Assembly (NCBI RefSeq): GCF_000184945.1
Contig: NZ_GL586311.1
Coordinates: forward strand, 1,519,435 to 1,583,434
DNA from: Segatella buccae ATCC 33574
GTDB lineage: Bacteria > Bacteroidota > Bacteroidia > Bacteroidales > Bacteroidaceae
Reading direction: 5' to 3'
Length of the DNA stretch: 64,000 nt
The position numbers were made by a program, and so were the translations under genes. A model generated the notes under the pieces. It was not told the DNA's origin, ran no database searches, and saw nothing but the letters and a program-made list of their open reading frames with translations. Shown in pieces: positions 10,412 to 18,958 of the stretch; the first letter of the stretch is position 1, and every line of letters starts with the position of its first letter.

Positions 10412-11149
10412 ATGCTTATGATCAGAGTTTTAGCCATCGACGACGAACCGCTGGCTCTGCAGCAGTTGACTGCCTACATTGGCAAGGTGAGCTTTTTGGA
10501 ACTTGCGGGCGCGTGCCAGAGTGCGCTGGAGGCCCGCAAGCTGCTCGAAAAAGACTCCGTGGACGCCATTTTCTGCGACATCAACATGCCCGACCTCAAC
10601 GGCATGGACTTCGTGAAGTCGCTTGCTGCGCCCCCGATGGTGGTTTTCACCACGGCCTACAGCGAGTATGCCGTGGAGGGCTACAAGGTAGATGCTGTGG
10701 ACTATCTGCTCAAACCTTTTTCGCTCGACGACTTCCGTCGGGCTGCCAACAAGGTGAAACGGCAGTATGAACTGGAAAACAGCACCCGGCCCGTGGCATC
10801 AATACCCGACGGACAGGCCGATGATGTGCTCTTTCTCAAAACCGAACACCGTGTGTTGAAGGTGAATATCGGCGACATACGCTATATTGAGGGCATGAGC
10901 GAATATCTCAAAATCTATCTTGAAGGGCAGAAACCTCTGGTGGTGCTGCTCTCGATGAAGAAGATGGAGGAGCGGCTGCCCGCCATGTTCATGCGCATAC
11001 ACCGTTCCTACTATATCATCAATCTGAAGAAGATAGCCGAGGTGAACAAAAACCGGGTGATACTCGGCGAGGATGCCTATCTGCCCATTGGTGACCTCTA
11101 TCGGGATACTTTCGCTAAGTATCTTGAGACGAAATTCTTGGGCAAATAA
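10412..11149 (+). CDS. LytTR-family response regulator
   Basis: About 245 residues. ATG codons at 10412 and 10418 are both plausible starts; an ATG at 10376 would overlap the kinase stop. The receiver domain has the acidic pair in AIDDEP, the phospho-acceptor Asp in FCDINMPD (Asp54 counted from 10418), and the conserved Lys in LLKPF. The C-terminal LytTR DNA-binding domain begins near DVLFLKTEHRV and contains the typical MRIHRSYYIN stretch. It forms a kinase-regulator pair with the upstream gene. Targets are unknown; the nearest downstream unit is ilvA-ridA. Confidence 0.92.
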   Translation: MLMIRVLAIDDEPLALQQLTAYIGKVSFLELAGACQSALEARKLLEKDSVDAIFCDINMPDLNGMDFVKSLAAPPMVVFTTAYSEYAVEGYKVDAVDYLLKPFSLDDFRRAANKVKRQYELENSTRPVASIPDGQADDVLFLKTEHRVLKVNIGDIRYIEGMSEYLKIYLEGQKPLVVLLSMKKMEERLPAMFMRIHRSYYIINLKKIAEVNKNRVILGEDAYLPIGDLYRDTFAKYLETKFLGK

Positions 11150-11205
11150 ACCATGGGCTCGTTTTTTATTTGTACTTTTGCAACATCAGTAACACAACGG
11201 ATAGC

Positions 11206-12426
11206 ATGTTGCAATTAGACAATTTTTATAAAGCACGCTACGTGTTGGGCAAGGTTTTGCGCAAGACGGAGCTCATCCATGCAGGCAAAATCAACGACGA
11301 TGTTGACGTGTACCTTAAACCCGAATGCCTGCAAAAGACCGGGTCGTTCAAGATACGCGGTGCCTACTACAAGATTTCACAACTCTCGGAGGCTGAAAAG
11401 CAGAAGGGCGTGATAGCCTGTTCGGCCGGCAACCACGCTCAGGGGGTGGCTCTTGCCGCCACGGCAATGGGCGTGAAGAGTCTCATTTGTCTGCCCGAGG
11501 GGGCTCCCATCAGCAAGGTGGAAGCCACGAAGCGCCTGGGAGCAGAGGTGAAGCTCGTGCCCGGTGTCTACGACGATGCCTACGCCGAGGCCATCCGGCT
11601 GCGCGATGAGTGCGGTTACACCTTTGTCCATCCCTTTGACGACGAGAATGTGATAGCCGGACAGGGCACCATCGGGCTCGAACTGCTCGACCAGCTGCCC
11701 GATGTGGAGGCGGTCGTCATCCCTGTCGGGGGCGGCGGGCTCATCTCCGGGGTGGCCTTTGCTCTCAAGAGCCTCAATCCGCGGGTGAAGGTCTATGGTG
11801 TGCAGGCAGCCGGAGCAGCCGGTATGGTGGAGAGCATCCACCAACATCGGTTGGAAAAACTGGCTTCCGTGTCGACTATTGCCGACGGCATCGCCGTGAA
11901 AGAGCCCGGACAGTTGACCTTCGAGGCTTGTTCAAAATATGTGGATGGCTTTGTCACCGTGAGTGAAGACGAAATCAGTGCAGCTATCCTGCGGTTGATC
12001 GAAACCGAGAAGATGGTGGCCGAAGGAGCCGGAGCAGCCGGTGTGGCAGCAGTGATGTTTGATAAATTGCCTGTGAAGGGCAAGAAAACCGTGTGCGTCG
12101 TGAGCGGAGGCAATATCGATGTGACCATCCTCAACCGCGTGATCAACCGTGGACTGGCCAAAACAGGTCGCCTTTGCGCCCTCGAAATGGAACTCGACGA
12201 CAAGCCCGGCAAACTCGTTGAGGTATGCACGGTGATAGCCCGGTTGGGCGGCAATATCACCAGCGTGCATCACGACCGCTCGGCCAACCGCAAGAAAGTG
12301 GATGCCTGCATCTTGCGGGTGATGATGGAGACCCGCAATCAGGAGCATATCGACCAGATACGCCGGGCACTCGAAGAGAAAGGAATCACGATACTGAACA
12401 ATTCAATCCTTAAAATAGAACATTAG
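11206..12426 (+). CDS. ilvA: threonine ammonia-lyase (threonine deaminase) with C-terminal ACT domain
   Basis: 406 residues. It converts L-threonine to 2-oxobutanoate and ammonia, the first step of isoleucine synthesis. PLP is bound by Lys49 in TGSFKIRGAYYK and by the Gly-rich loop PVGGGGLISG; the SAGNHAQGVA motif is also present. The last 80 residues are one ACT domain (LEMELDDKPGKLVEVC), which makes this the medium form, likely regulated by an amino-acid ligand. The ATG at 11206 is preferred over an upstream frame extension. A TACTTTTG box at 11173-11180 may be its -7 element. ridA starts 5 nt after its stop, so the two are co-transcribed. Confidence 0.95.
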   Translation: MLQLDNFYKARYVLGKVLRKTELIHAGKINDDVDVYLKPECLQKTGSFKIRGAYYKISQLSEAEKQKGVIACSAGNHAQGVALAATAMGVKSLICLPEGAPISKVEATKRLGAEVKLVPGVYDDAYAEAIRLRDECGYTFVHPFDDENVIAGQGTIGLELLDQLPDVEAVVIPVGGGGLISGVAFALKSLNPRVKVYGVQAAGAAGMVESIHQHRLEKLASVSTIADGIAVKEPGQLTFEACSKYVDGFVTVSEDEISAAILRLIETEKMVAEGAGAAGVAAVMFDKLPVKGKKTVCVVSGGNIDVTILNRVINRGLAKTGRLCALEMELDDKPGKLVEVCTVIARLGGNITSVHHDRSANRKKVDACILRVMMETRNQEHIDQIRRALEEKGITILNNSILKIEH

Positions 12427-12430
12427 ACTT

Positions 12431-12805
12431 ATGCAAGCAATTCACACAGACAACGCGCCTGCAGCTATCGGACCGTATAGCCAGGCCATCGAGGTAAATG
12501 GTTTTGTATTTGCCTCGGGGCAGATTCCATTGGATCCTAAGACCGGGACTTTTGTTGAAGGAGGCATCAAAGAGCAGACCCGGCAGGCTCTCACCAACGC
12601 TTCCAGCATTCTGAAAGCTGCCGGAACCGACCTTGCCCACGTAGTGAAAACCACTGTCTATCTCGACAGCATGGACGATTTCGCCGCCATGAACGAAGTG
12701 TATGCCGAGTTTTTTTCGCATCCATTCCCGGCCCGTTCGGCCGTAGCCGTGAAGAAGTTGCCCAAAGGCGCACTCGTGGAGGTGGAAGTGCTGGCCGCCA
12801 AATAA
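12431..12805 (+). CDS. ridA: RidA family reactive enamine/imine deaminase
   Basis: 124 residues, full family length. RidA hydrolyses the 2-aminocrotonate and imine intermediates released by PLP enzymes such as IlvA. The family signatures are visible: IGPYSQA near the N terminus, FASGQIPLDP, and Arg102 in PFPARSAVAV, which binds the substrate carboxylate. It sits 4 nt downstream of ilvA, the classic functional pair. No obvious T-tailed terminator follows immediately; the imperfect hairpin at 12840-12899 is the first structure downstream. Confidence 0.96.
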   Translation: MQAIHTDNAPAAIGPYSQAIEVNGFVFASGQIPLDPKTGTFVEGGIKEQTRQALTNASSILKAAGTDLAHVVKTTVYLDSMDDFAAMNEVYAEFFSHPFPARSAVAVKKLPKGALVEVEVLAAK

Positions 12806-12839
12806 CGTGCCGAAATAGGGGATAGAGGACATAATAACT

Positions 12840-12899
12840 TGTTTACAGGTACGTATGGTTCTCCTTGGACAAAAGGAGAATGATATGTACTTGTAAACA
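12840..12899. repeat. 60-bp imperfect inverted repeat between ridA and tracrRNA
   Basis: Two 27-nt arms (TGTTTACAGGTACGTATGG... and its near-complement ending TGTAAACA) with a 6-nt loop (GGACAA region). Most mismatches are G-U compatible if transcribed rightward from ridA. It may terminate ridA or be a small mobile-repeat remnant. It has no clear T tract. Confidence 0.55.
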
Positions 12900-12959
12900 T
12901 ATATTTTTATAAAATGTTGACCAAATCTTTTGTAAAACAAATCATAAGTCGTAATTTTG

Positions 12960-13045
12960 GGCAAACAACAAAACAGAGCGAGTTGCCCCGCTCTGTTTTG
13001 TTGTCACAACGGAATAATCCTTATTGTGACTTGCTTGAAAATTTC
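12960..13045 (-). ncRNA. tracrRNA of the type II-C CRISPR-Cas9 system
   Basis: Read on the minus strand, the predicted transcript starts near 13045 with an anti-repeat (GAAATTTTCAAGCAAGTCAC). It then has the characteristic type II-C block AATAAGGATTATTCCG inside a GTCACAA/TTGTGAC stem. It ends in a perfect 16-bp terminator stem (12965-13004, loop 8 nt) whose 3' arm is TTTTGTTGTTT. From the anti-repeat, the crRNA repeat of this system should begin approximately ATTGTGACTTGCTTGAAAAT, which resembles the 5' end of Bacteroides type II-C repeats as I remember them. The gene is divergent from cas9. Transcript ends are predicted, not measured. Confidence 0.85.
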
Positions 13046-13050
13046 TGATG

Positions 13051-13082
13051 CAAATATAGCAACTTAATAATTGATATCCAAA
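13051..13082 (-). promoter_or_regulatory. tracrRNA promoter
   Basis: On the minus strand: TTTG (complement of 13079-13082), exactly 20 nt, then TATATTTG (complement of 13051-13058), a perfect sigma-ABfr promoter. Its -33 box lies only 15 nt from the cas9 start codon. No equally good plus-strand promoter for cas9 is visible. Confidence 0.8.
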
Positions 13083-13097
13083 TAAAAAGTAGAAAAA

Positions 13098-16000
13098 ATG
13101 AAAACAATTTTAGGATTAGACTTGGGAACCAATAGCATTGGTTGGGCTAAAGTCTCTGTGGATGACTATGGAAATTACCTGCATGACATTAAGTTGGGAA
13201 GCAGAATTATTCCGATGAGTCAGGATGTACTTGGCAACTTCGACAGTGGGGTGACGGTATCTCAGACGGCCCAACGAACGGAGTTTCGTAGTAAACGCAG
13301 GTTGGTACAGCGCAATCTGCAACGTCGTGAAAGGTTGCATAGAGTGTTACACGTGCTGGACTTTTTGCCTGCTCATTATGATGCAGCCATAGGCTGGGAT
13401 AGGACAGAGGCTGTAACTTACGGAAAGTTTCTTAATCATGCTGAACCCAAATTGGCATGGGAGGAACTTGGAAATGGGAAAAGAAGATTTCTGTTTATGG
13501 ATTCATTCCACGAAATGGTAGCTGATTTTGCACGTTGTCAACCGGCATTGGTGGCAGATGGAAAGAAAATTCCGCTTGATTGGACTATCTACTACCTGCG
13601 CAAGAAGGCTCTTACACAAGCTATTACGAAAGAAGAATTGGCTTGGATATTGCTTAATTTCAACCAAAAGCGCGGCTACTACCAATTGCGTGGCGAAGAA
13701 GAAGAGGAAAATCCGACTAAACAAGAAGAGTATTACGAATTAAAGGTTGTAAGTGTAGAAGCCACTGATAGTCGGAAAGGCAATGATACGTGGTATAATG
13801 TCCATTTGGAGAATGGATGGATTTATCGCCGTAGTAGTAAAATCTCGCTTGATGATTGGGTGGGGAAAGTGAAACAGTTTATCGTGACAACTGAATATGA
13901 GAAAGATGGTGCGACTTTGAAGACCGATAAAGAAGGCTATGTGAAACGTTCGTTCCGTGCCCCGAACGAAAATGACTGGGGACTGCGGAAAAAACGTACG
14001 GAAACCCTGTTGGAAATGTCGGGTAAAACGGTAGGTGCTTTCATCTATGACCATTTGCTGCAAGAACCTGCAGACAAAATACGAGGAAACTTCATCCGCA
14101 CAATCGAACGCCACTACTATAAAGCAGAACTTGAAGCCATTTTGGCGGAACAATGCAAGTATCACATAGAGTTGAGGGATAAAGAGATGTTGGAAGCCTG
14201 TGCCCGAGAGCTTTATCTGAATAACCTTCCCCATCAGCGGAGCCTGATGAAGAAGGACATGACTTATTTGCTTTTGTACGACTTGATTTTCTATCAACGC
14301 CCTTTGAAAAGCAAGAAAGCGCTAATAGCCAACTGTCCATACGAATATTATGAATATGTAGATAAAGAGACGGGCGAGATAAAACGGCAAAACATTAAAT
14401 GTATAGCCAAGTCTAATCCATACTTTCAAGAGTTTCGTTTGTGGCAATTTGTACTTAATCTTCGTCTATTCGATCGTGTGGAAGATAAGGAGGTGACGGC
14501 AAATTATCTGCCAACCGCGGATGACCATGCCCGATTGTTTACTTATCTGAATGACCGAAAGGAAATAAACCAAGAAACCTTACTCAAAGATTACTTCAAA
14601 TTGAAGAAGGTGAAAATTGGTAATGAGAAGGAATACCCTATTCGGTGGAATTATATAGAGGACAAAGAAAAGAAATACCCCTGCAACGAAACCCGTTACG
14701 AGTTGCTGATGGCTTTAGATAGAGCCGGTATCGAACACAAATGGTTAGATGACAATAATTTGGAATATCGGTTATGGCATCTGCTCTATTCTGTGGAAGT
14801 GAAGAGTGAATCGGAGACAGCATTACGCAAGCTGAAAAATGATGATGCCTTTGTTAATTCGTTTTTGAAGGTGAAACCGTTCAAAAAGGAGTATGGAGCC
14901 TATTCGGAAAAAGCAATCAAAAGGCTGTTGGCCGTCATGCGTAAAGGCTTTTTATGGAACGAGCAAGACATCTGTGATGAAACGCGCAAGCGTATTGAAA
15001 TCATTATAAAAGGAGATGTTGATGAGAAAGTCAAAGAACGGATGGGGCATGCGGCATATTCGTTTGACCGAGTTTCCGATTTTCAAGGACTGCCTGAGTG
15101 GCTGGCTTGTTATGTCGTGTATGGCAGACATTCCGAAGCGATGGATATTCAACATTGGGATTCACCCGAAAGGCTCATGGCCTATATTAATAATTTCAAA
15201 CAGTATTCGTTGCGTAATCCGATTGTAGAACAATGCATTCTTGAAACATTACGGACAGTACATGATATATGGAAAGAAACCGGGCAGATAGATGAGATTC
15301 ATGTAGAATTGGGACGTGAAATGAAAAGTACCTCTGAAGAGCGTGCTCGTCGGACACAGAATGTTCTTAGGAATGAAAATACCAATCTGCGTATTAAGAG
15401 CTTGCTGATAGAACTTAAGAACGATACGGATATATGTAATGTACATCCCTATTCGCCGATGCAGCAAGAGATATTGCGCATCTATGAAGAGGGGGCACTA
15501 CAAGAATTGAATAGGGAAGACGAGGATTTTGAGGAAATTTCCAAGATTTCGCAAATGTCTCAACCTTCGGGAAAGGAGTTGAACAGATATAAGCTGTGGC
15601 TTGAGCAGAAATATCGTTCGCCTTATACGGGAAAAGCTATCTCGCTTGCTAAACTTTTTACGCCGGCCTATCAAATAGAACATGTTATTCCGCAGAGCCG
15701 CTACTTTGACGACTCGTTTACGAATAAGGTGATATGTGAGGCAGAGGTAAACACTTTGAAGTCTAACCTTCTTGGTTATGAGTTTATTAAGAAGCATGGT
15801 GGTGAGATTATTCATTGTACCACGTTGGGCGATGTAAGAATCTTTAGTGAAAGTGAATATAAGGCTTTTGTAATGGATCATTATGCCAACAACAAGTCGA
15901 AAAAAGATAAATTGCTGATGGAGGATATTCCACAGGAATTCTTGAGTCGGCAGATGAACGATAGTAGGTATATTAGCAAGGTGGTAAAGACGCTGCTTTC

Positions 16001-17471
16001 CAATATTGTGCGAATGGCAGATGAATCGGAAGCTACTTCCAAGTCTGTGATTGTATGTACCGGAGGTGTAACAGACCGCCTCAAAAAAGATTGGGGACTG
16101 AATGATGTATGGAACAGTATTGTCTATTCACGCTTTGAGCGACTCAACAGACTTACCGGGACGGAGGCTTTCGGACATTGGGAAAATAAGGACGGTAAGC
16201 GGGTGTTCCAGACTTCTATGCCCTTGGAATTACAGCGTGGTTTTAGGAAAAAGCGTATAGATCACCGCCATCATGCGATGGACGCCCTTGTAATTGCTTG
16301 TGCCTCTCGTAACATCGTCAACTATCTGAACAATGAGTCTGCCAATAACCCGAAAAAGCGGGAAGATTTGCGTCGTCAGCTGTGCGACAAGAACAGGGTT
16401 ATTCGCAAGCCTTGGGAAACATTCACGCAGGATGCCTATAATGCATTGGAAAATGTGGTGGTCAGCTTTAAAAATTACGTACGAGTTATCAATAAGGCGA
16501 CCAATCGTTATGAACACTATGATGAGAATGGTAAAAAGAGGTTTGTGCAACAGAAGGGAAGTGAGTTGTGGGCCATTAGGAAACCAATGCACAAGGAGAC
16601 TTACTATGGTCATGTCAATCTGCGTCGTAAAGAACTCGTCACACTTCAGAAGGCTCTCGATGATATTCCGTCCATTTGTGACAAGAAGTTGAGAGACTAT
16701 ATCAGTGCGTTGGTTGAAAAGCACTTCAATAAGCGACAGTTGCTTGCCCATTTCAAGAGTACGGATTATTATTGGCAGAAGCAATATGTAAATAAGGTGT
16801 ATGTGTGGACTTTTAGTGATGATATAAAGCCTTTGGTTGCTACAAGAAAATTGCTTGACACTTCATTCGATGCCAAACGAATAGGCACTATTACCGATAC
16901 CGGTATCCAGAAGATACTTCGTAATTATCTTGAAGCAAAAGGTGGCAATGCGACCTTGGCTTTTACGCCTGAAGGGATTGCGGAAATGAATCAGAATATC
17001 TCAAAGTATAATGATGGCAAACCGCATCAGCCAATTTTGAAAGTGAGAATAACGGAGCCGATGGGAGCTAAGTATCGAGTAGGGCAAACAGGAAATAAAA
17101 TGGCTAAATATGTCGAGGCTCAATCGGGAACGAATCTCTATTTTGCTATCTATGAAGATAGCGAAGGTAAACGCAGTTATACCACAGTTCCATTGGATGA
17201 GGTGGCGGAGCGTCTGAAGCAGAGACTTTCGCCGGTTCCGGAGAAAGATGAAAACGATGTGCCATTAAAGTTCTACCTGTCGCCTAATGATTTAGTGTAT
17301 GTGCCTACTGAAGAAGAGTTGCAGCTACGTGAGTGCAAGTTGAATAAAGATAGGATATACAAGATGGTTAGCTCGACAGGAAACGAATGTCATTTTATAC
17401 CTTATTATGTCGCGAATGTGATTTATAACAAGGGCGGTTTCAACATGCAAATGCACCGCCCGCAAAGTTAA
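13098..17471 (+). CDS. cas9: CRISPR-associated endonuclease Cas9, type II-C, probably 3'-truncated
   Basis: 1457 codons. Cas9 uses crRNA:tracrRNA to cut matching DNA. All nuclease motifs are present: RuvC-I Asp in LGLDLGTNSIGW, the Arg-rich bridge helix (KRRLVQRNLQRRERLHR), RuvC-II Glu737 in HVELGREM, HNH His862 in IEHVIPQSRYFDDSFTNK, and RuvC-III His1059 and Asp1062 in DHRHHAMDA. The C-terminal PAM-interacting region follows to about residue 1444 (FIPYYVANVIYNK). After that the residues (GGFNMQMHRPQS) no longer resemble family members, which as remembered continue for some 25 residues with a K-V-D-R-L-G-like end. The stop codon overlaps the stop of the convergent IS30 transposase, so the insertion sequence appears to supply the end of the frame. 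The gene is visibly AT-richer than the genes to its left. No cas1, cas2 or array is nearby. Confidence 0.93.
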   Translation: MKTILGLDLGTNSIGWAKVSVDDYGNYLHDIKLGSRIIPMSQDVLGNFDSGVTVSQTAQRTEFRSKRRLVQRNLQRRERLHRVLHVLDFLPAHYDAAIGWDRTEAVTYGKFLNHAEPKLAWEELGNGKRRFLFMDSFHEMVADFARCQPALVADGKKIPLDWTIYYLRKKALTQAITKEELAWILLNFNQKRGYYQLRGEEEEENPTKQEEYYELKVVSVEATDSRKGNDTWYNVHLENGWIYRRSSKISLDDWVGKVKQFIVTTEYEKDGATLKTDKEGYVKRSFRAPNENDWGLRKKRTETLLEMSGKTVGAFIYDHLLQEPADKIRGNFIRTIERHYYKAELEAILAEQCKYHIELRDKEMLEACARELYLNNLPHQRSLMKKDMTYLLLYDLIFYQRPLKSKKALIANCPYEYYEYVDKETGEIKRQNIKCIAKSNPYFQEFRLWQFVLNLRLFDRVEDKEVTANYLPTADDHARLFTYLNDRKEINQETLLKDYFKLKKVKIGNEKEYPIRWNYIEDKEKKYPCNETRYELLMALDRAGIEHKWLDDNNLEYRLWHLLYSVEVKSESETALRKLKNDDAFVNSFLKVKPFKKEYGAYSEKAIKRLLAVMRKGFLWNEQDICDETRKRIEIIIKGDVDEKVKERMGHAAYSFDRVSDFQGLPEWLACYVVYGRHSEAMDIQHWDSPERLMAYINNFKQYSLRNPIVEQCILETLRTVHDIWKETGQIDEIHVELGREMKSTSEERARRTQNVLRNENTNLRIKSLLIELKNDTDICNVHPYSPMQQEILRIYEEGALQELNREDEDFEEISKISQMSQPSGKELNRYKLWLEQKYRSPYTGKAISLAKLFTPAYQIEHVIPQSRYFDDSFTNKVICEAEVNTLKSNLLGYEFIKKHGGEIIHCTTLGDVRIFSESEYKAFVMDHYANNKSKKDKLLMEDIPQEFLSRQMNDSRYISKVVKTLLSNIVRMADESEATSKSVIVCTGGVTDRLKKDWGLNDVWNSIVYSRFERLNRLTGTEAFGHWENKDGKRVFQTSMPLELQRGFRKKRIDHRHHAMDALVIACASRNIVNYLNNESANNPKKREDLRRQLCDKNRVIRKPWETFTQDAYNALENVVVSFKNYVRVINKATNRYEHYDENGKKRFVQQKGSELWAIRKPMHKETYYGHVNLRRKELVTLQKALDDIPSICDKKLRDYISALVEKHFNKRQLLAHFKSTDYYWQKQYVNKVYVWTFSDDIKPLVATRKLLDTSFDAKRIGTITDTGIQKILRNYLEAKGGNATLAFTPEGIAEMNQNISKYNDGKPHQPILKVRITEPMGAKYRVGQTGNKMAKYVEAQSGTNLYFAIYEDSEGKRSYTTVPLDEVAERLKQRLSPVPEKDENDVPLKFYLSPNDLVYVPTEEELQLRECKLNKDRIYKMVSSTGNECHFIPYYVANVIYNKGGFNMQMHRPQS

Positions 17472-18540
17472 AGAATATTTTCGTAAAAACACTCAAAAGG
17501 GGTACGAAAATTTAATTTTTCTCTTGGGCGACGGTTTATTTTGTCAGCAACTTTGGTAACAAACTGATGACTGATATTTTCAAAAGTGGATGATTTGGGG
17601 ATATATTGCCTGATAAGACCGTTCTGATTTTCAATCGAACCTTTTTGCCATGATGAATACGGATCGGTGAAGTAGACCGTAACACCCAATTTTTTTGTAA
17701 TGTATTCATGACAGGCAAACTCCAAACCGTTATCAGTCGTTATTGATTTAAGGAAAGCTTTATATGGCATTAGTATTCGAACAACCGTCTTTGCCAGTTC
17801 TTTGGCTTCTTTTCCTTTGTTCAACTTTCTCATAAACAACATGCCTGTACTTTTTTCAGTAAGGGTCAGTATGGCTCCATGGTTCCCTTTGCCTACAATG
17901 GTGTCCATCTCGAAATCACCAAAGCGTCTACCATCTGCTTCTTCCGGTCTTTCGCTTATATTTACCCTATTACAAATAATTGATCCACTGCTACTTACTG
18001 GACGTGCCCGGTGTTTAAGTTTATGACGACAGTAAAGATACAAAGCCCCTCCATTCTTCTTGTCTGTGCGGATGATCTTGTATATAGTCTCATGAGATAT
18101 TGACATACCCCGTTCCTTTAAAACTGCCGAAATCTGTTCCGGAGACCACTGTTCTTCCACTAATAGCCGCACTGCTTCATCCTTTATCTCTTGAGAAATG
18201 GCGCGGTTGCCTGGTCTTCGTATCTTTCTATAGTCGGCATTTTTCTGGGCAGTCTCCCAATTATAAGTTCCACGGACTCCGCTGTTGCGGTTGATTTCAC
18301 GAGTAACGGTAGAATGATTAACTCCTATCGAGTCTGCTATCTTTGCCCTGCTCCATCCGTTTTGAATAAAAGTTGAAATTGCGTATCTTTGCTGTGAAGT
18401 TAAATGGTTGTACATAAATGTATAATCTGTTACTTAATGAGATAATTGATCTTATTATTTTAATTAAATAATTTTAACACGAGGCTTATAATGCCTATGT
18501 TTATGATTTTTTAATACTTACGCTTTGTAGTCTTTTTTAT
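17430..18540 (-). mobile_element. IS30-family insertion sequence next to cas9
   Basis: One transposase gene with about 40-50 bp beyond its stop and about 100 bp beyond its start. Terminal inverted repeats could not be assigned by eye, so both ends are approximate. The left end must lie near 17425-17465, where cas9 loses similarity; the right end must lie before the first long leader repeat at 18588. A GGGCGGT/ACCGCCC inverted repeat (17432-17461) lies at the left junction and may terminate the transposase transcript. Confidence 0.6.
17468..18415 (-). CDS. IS30-family transposase
   Basis: 315 residues, intact. The N-terminal HTH region (SRAKIADSIGVNHSTVTREI) is the IS30 signature that binds the element ends. 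The DDE catalytic core has Asp in FEMDTIVG, Asp in SITTDNGLEF and Glu in KGSIENQNGLIRQY (about residue 260). The C-terminal NRRPREKLNFRTPFE motif is typical. The gene converges on cas9 and their stop codons overlap by 2 nt. It is probably functional, because no frameshift or lost catalytic residue is visible. Confidence 0.95.
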   Translation of the reverse strand: MYNHLTSQQRYAISTFIQNGWSRAKIADSIGVNHSTVTREINRNSGVRGTYNWETAQKNADYRKIRRPGNRAISQEIKDEAVRLLVEEQWSPEQISAVLKERGMSISHETIYKIIRTDKKNGGALYLYCRHKLKHRARPVSSSGSIICNRVNISERPEEADGRRFGDFEMDTIVGKGNHGAILTLTEKSTGMLFMRKLNKGKEAKELAKTVVRILMPYKAFLKSITTDNGLEFACHEYITKKLGVTVYFTDPYSSWQKGSIENQNGLIRQYIPKSSTFENISHQFVTKVADKINRRPREKLNFRTPFECFYENIL

Positions 18541-18587
18541 TCAATAGGCTACTGCAAAAAGTCTCTTCCTGTATTATTTATTTGATG

Positions 18588-18950
18588 TATATCTATCTTT
18601 CCATTTCCGTTTCTGGTTTCGACCTCACTTTCGTCCGCTTGTAGTCATCCATCGACTTTTATTCTGCAAAAGTATCGCAGGCAGGGAACACGGCAAACAC
18701 CGGAATACTCCCTATTGGCGGAAAACCTTTCATGACCCTCCGAAATCATAGATTGCGGTTTCCTGAAAACTTTTACCGGCCAATTCTTTGCCTTAGGTTC
18801 CCTTAATACCTGCGATCTTACCTTGCACATAAAAGGTTCGAGATGACGGTTACACCGGAATAATAAAAAAAAGTTCGGGTCGAAGAAACGAAAAAACTAT
18901 AAAAAGGTTGAGAATCGGGATGCCCAGAATAAAATAATAACTTCATAAAA
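18588..18950 (+). repeat. long leader repeat, copy 1 (5'-truncated)
   Basis: About 363 bp, nearly identical to copies at 23643, 30002 and 52639. It ends just before the ATG at 18959. It contains an opposite-strand promoter (complement of 18667-18697: TTTG, 19 nt, TACTTTTG), several short hairpins, and the conserved segment AAGTTCGGGTCGAAGAAACG. It lacks the ACCTGCGGTG segment and the AT-rich palindrome found upstream of the other copies. Confidence 0.9.
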
Positions 18951-18958
18951 ATAGGAAA

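Noticed and set aside
12410..12964. Long minus-strand frame over ridA and the tracrRNA
   Set aside because: Antisense shadow of ridA; no family resemblance and it runs through the tracrRNA terminator.
13000..18540. CRISPR repeat-spacer array near cas9
   Set aside because: The only sequence matching the predicted repeat is the anti-repeat itself; no spaced repeats are present.
17430..18600. Terminal inverted repeats of the IS30 element
   Set aside because: Candidate pairs (for example GCAAATGC... against GCAGTAGC...) were too weak to assign ends.
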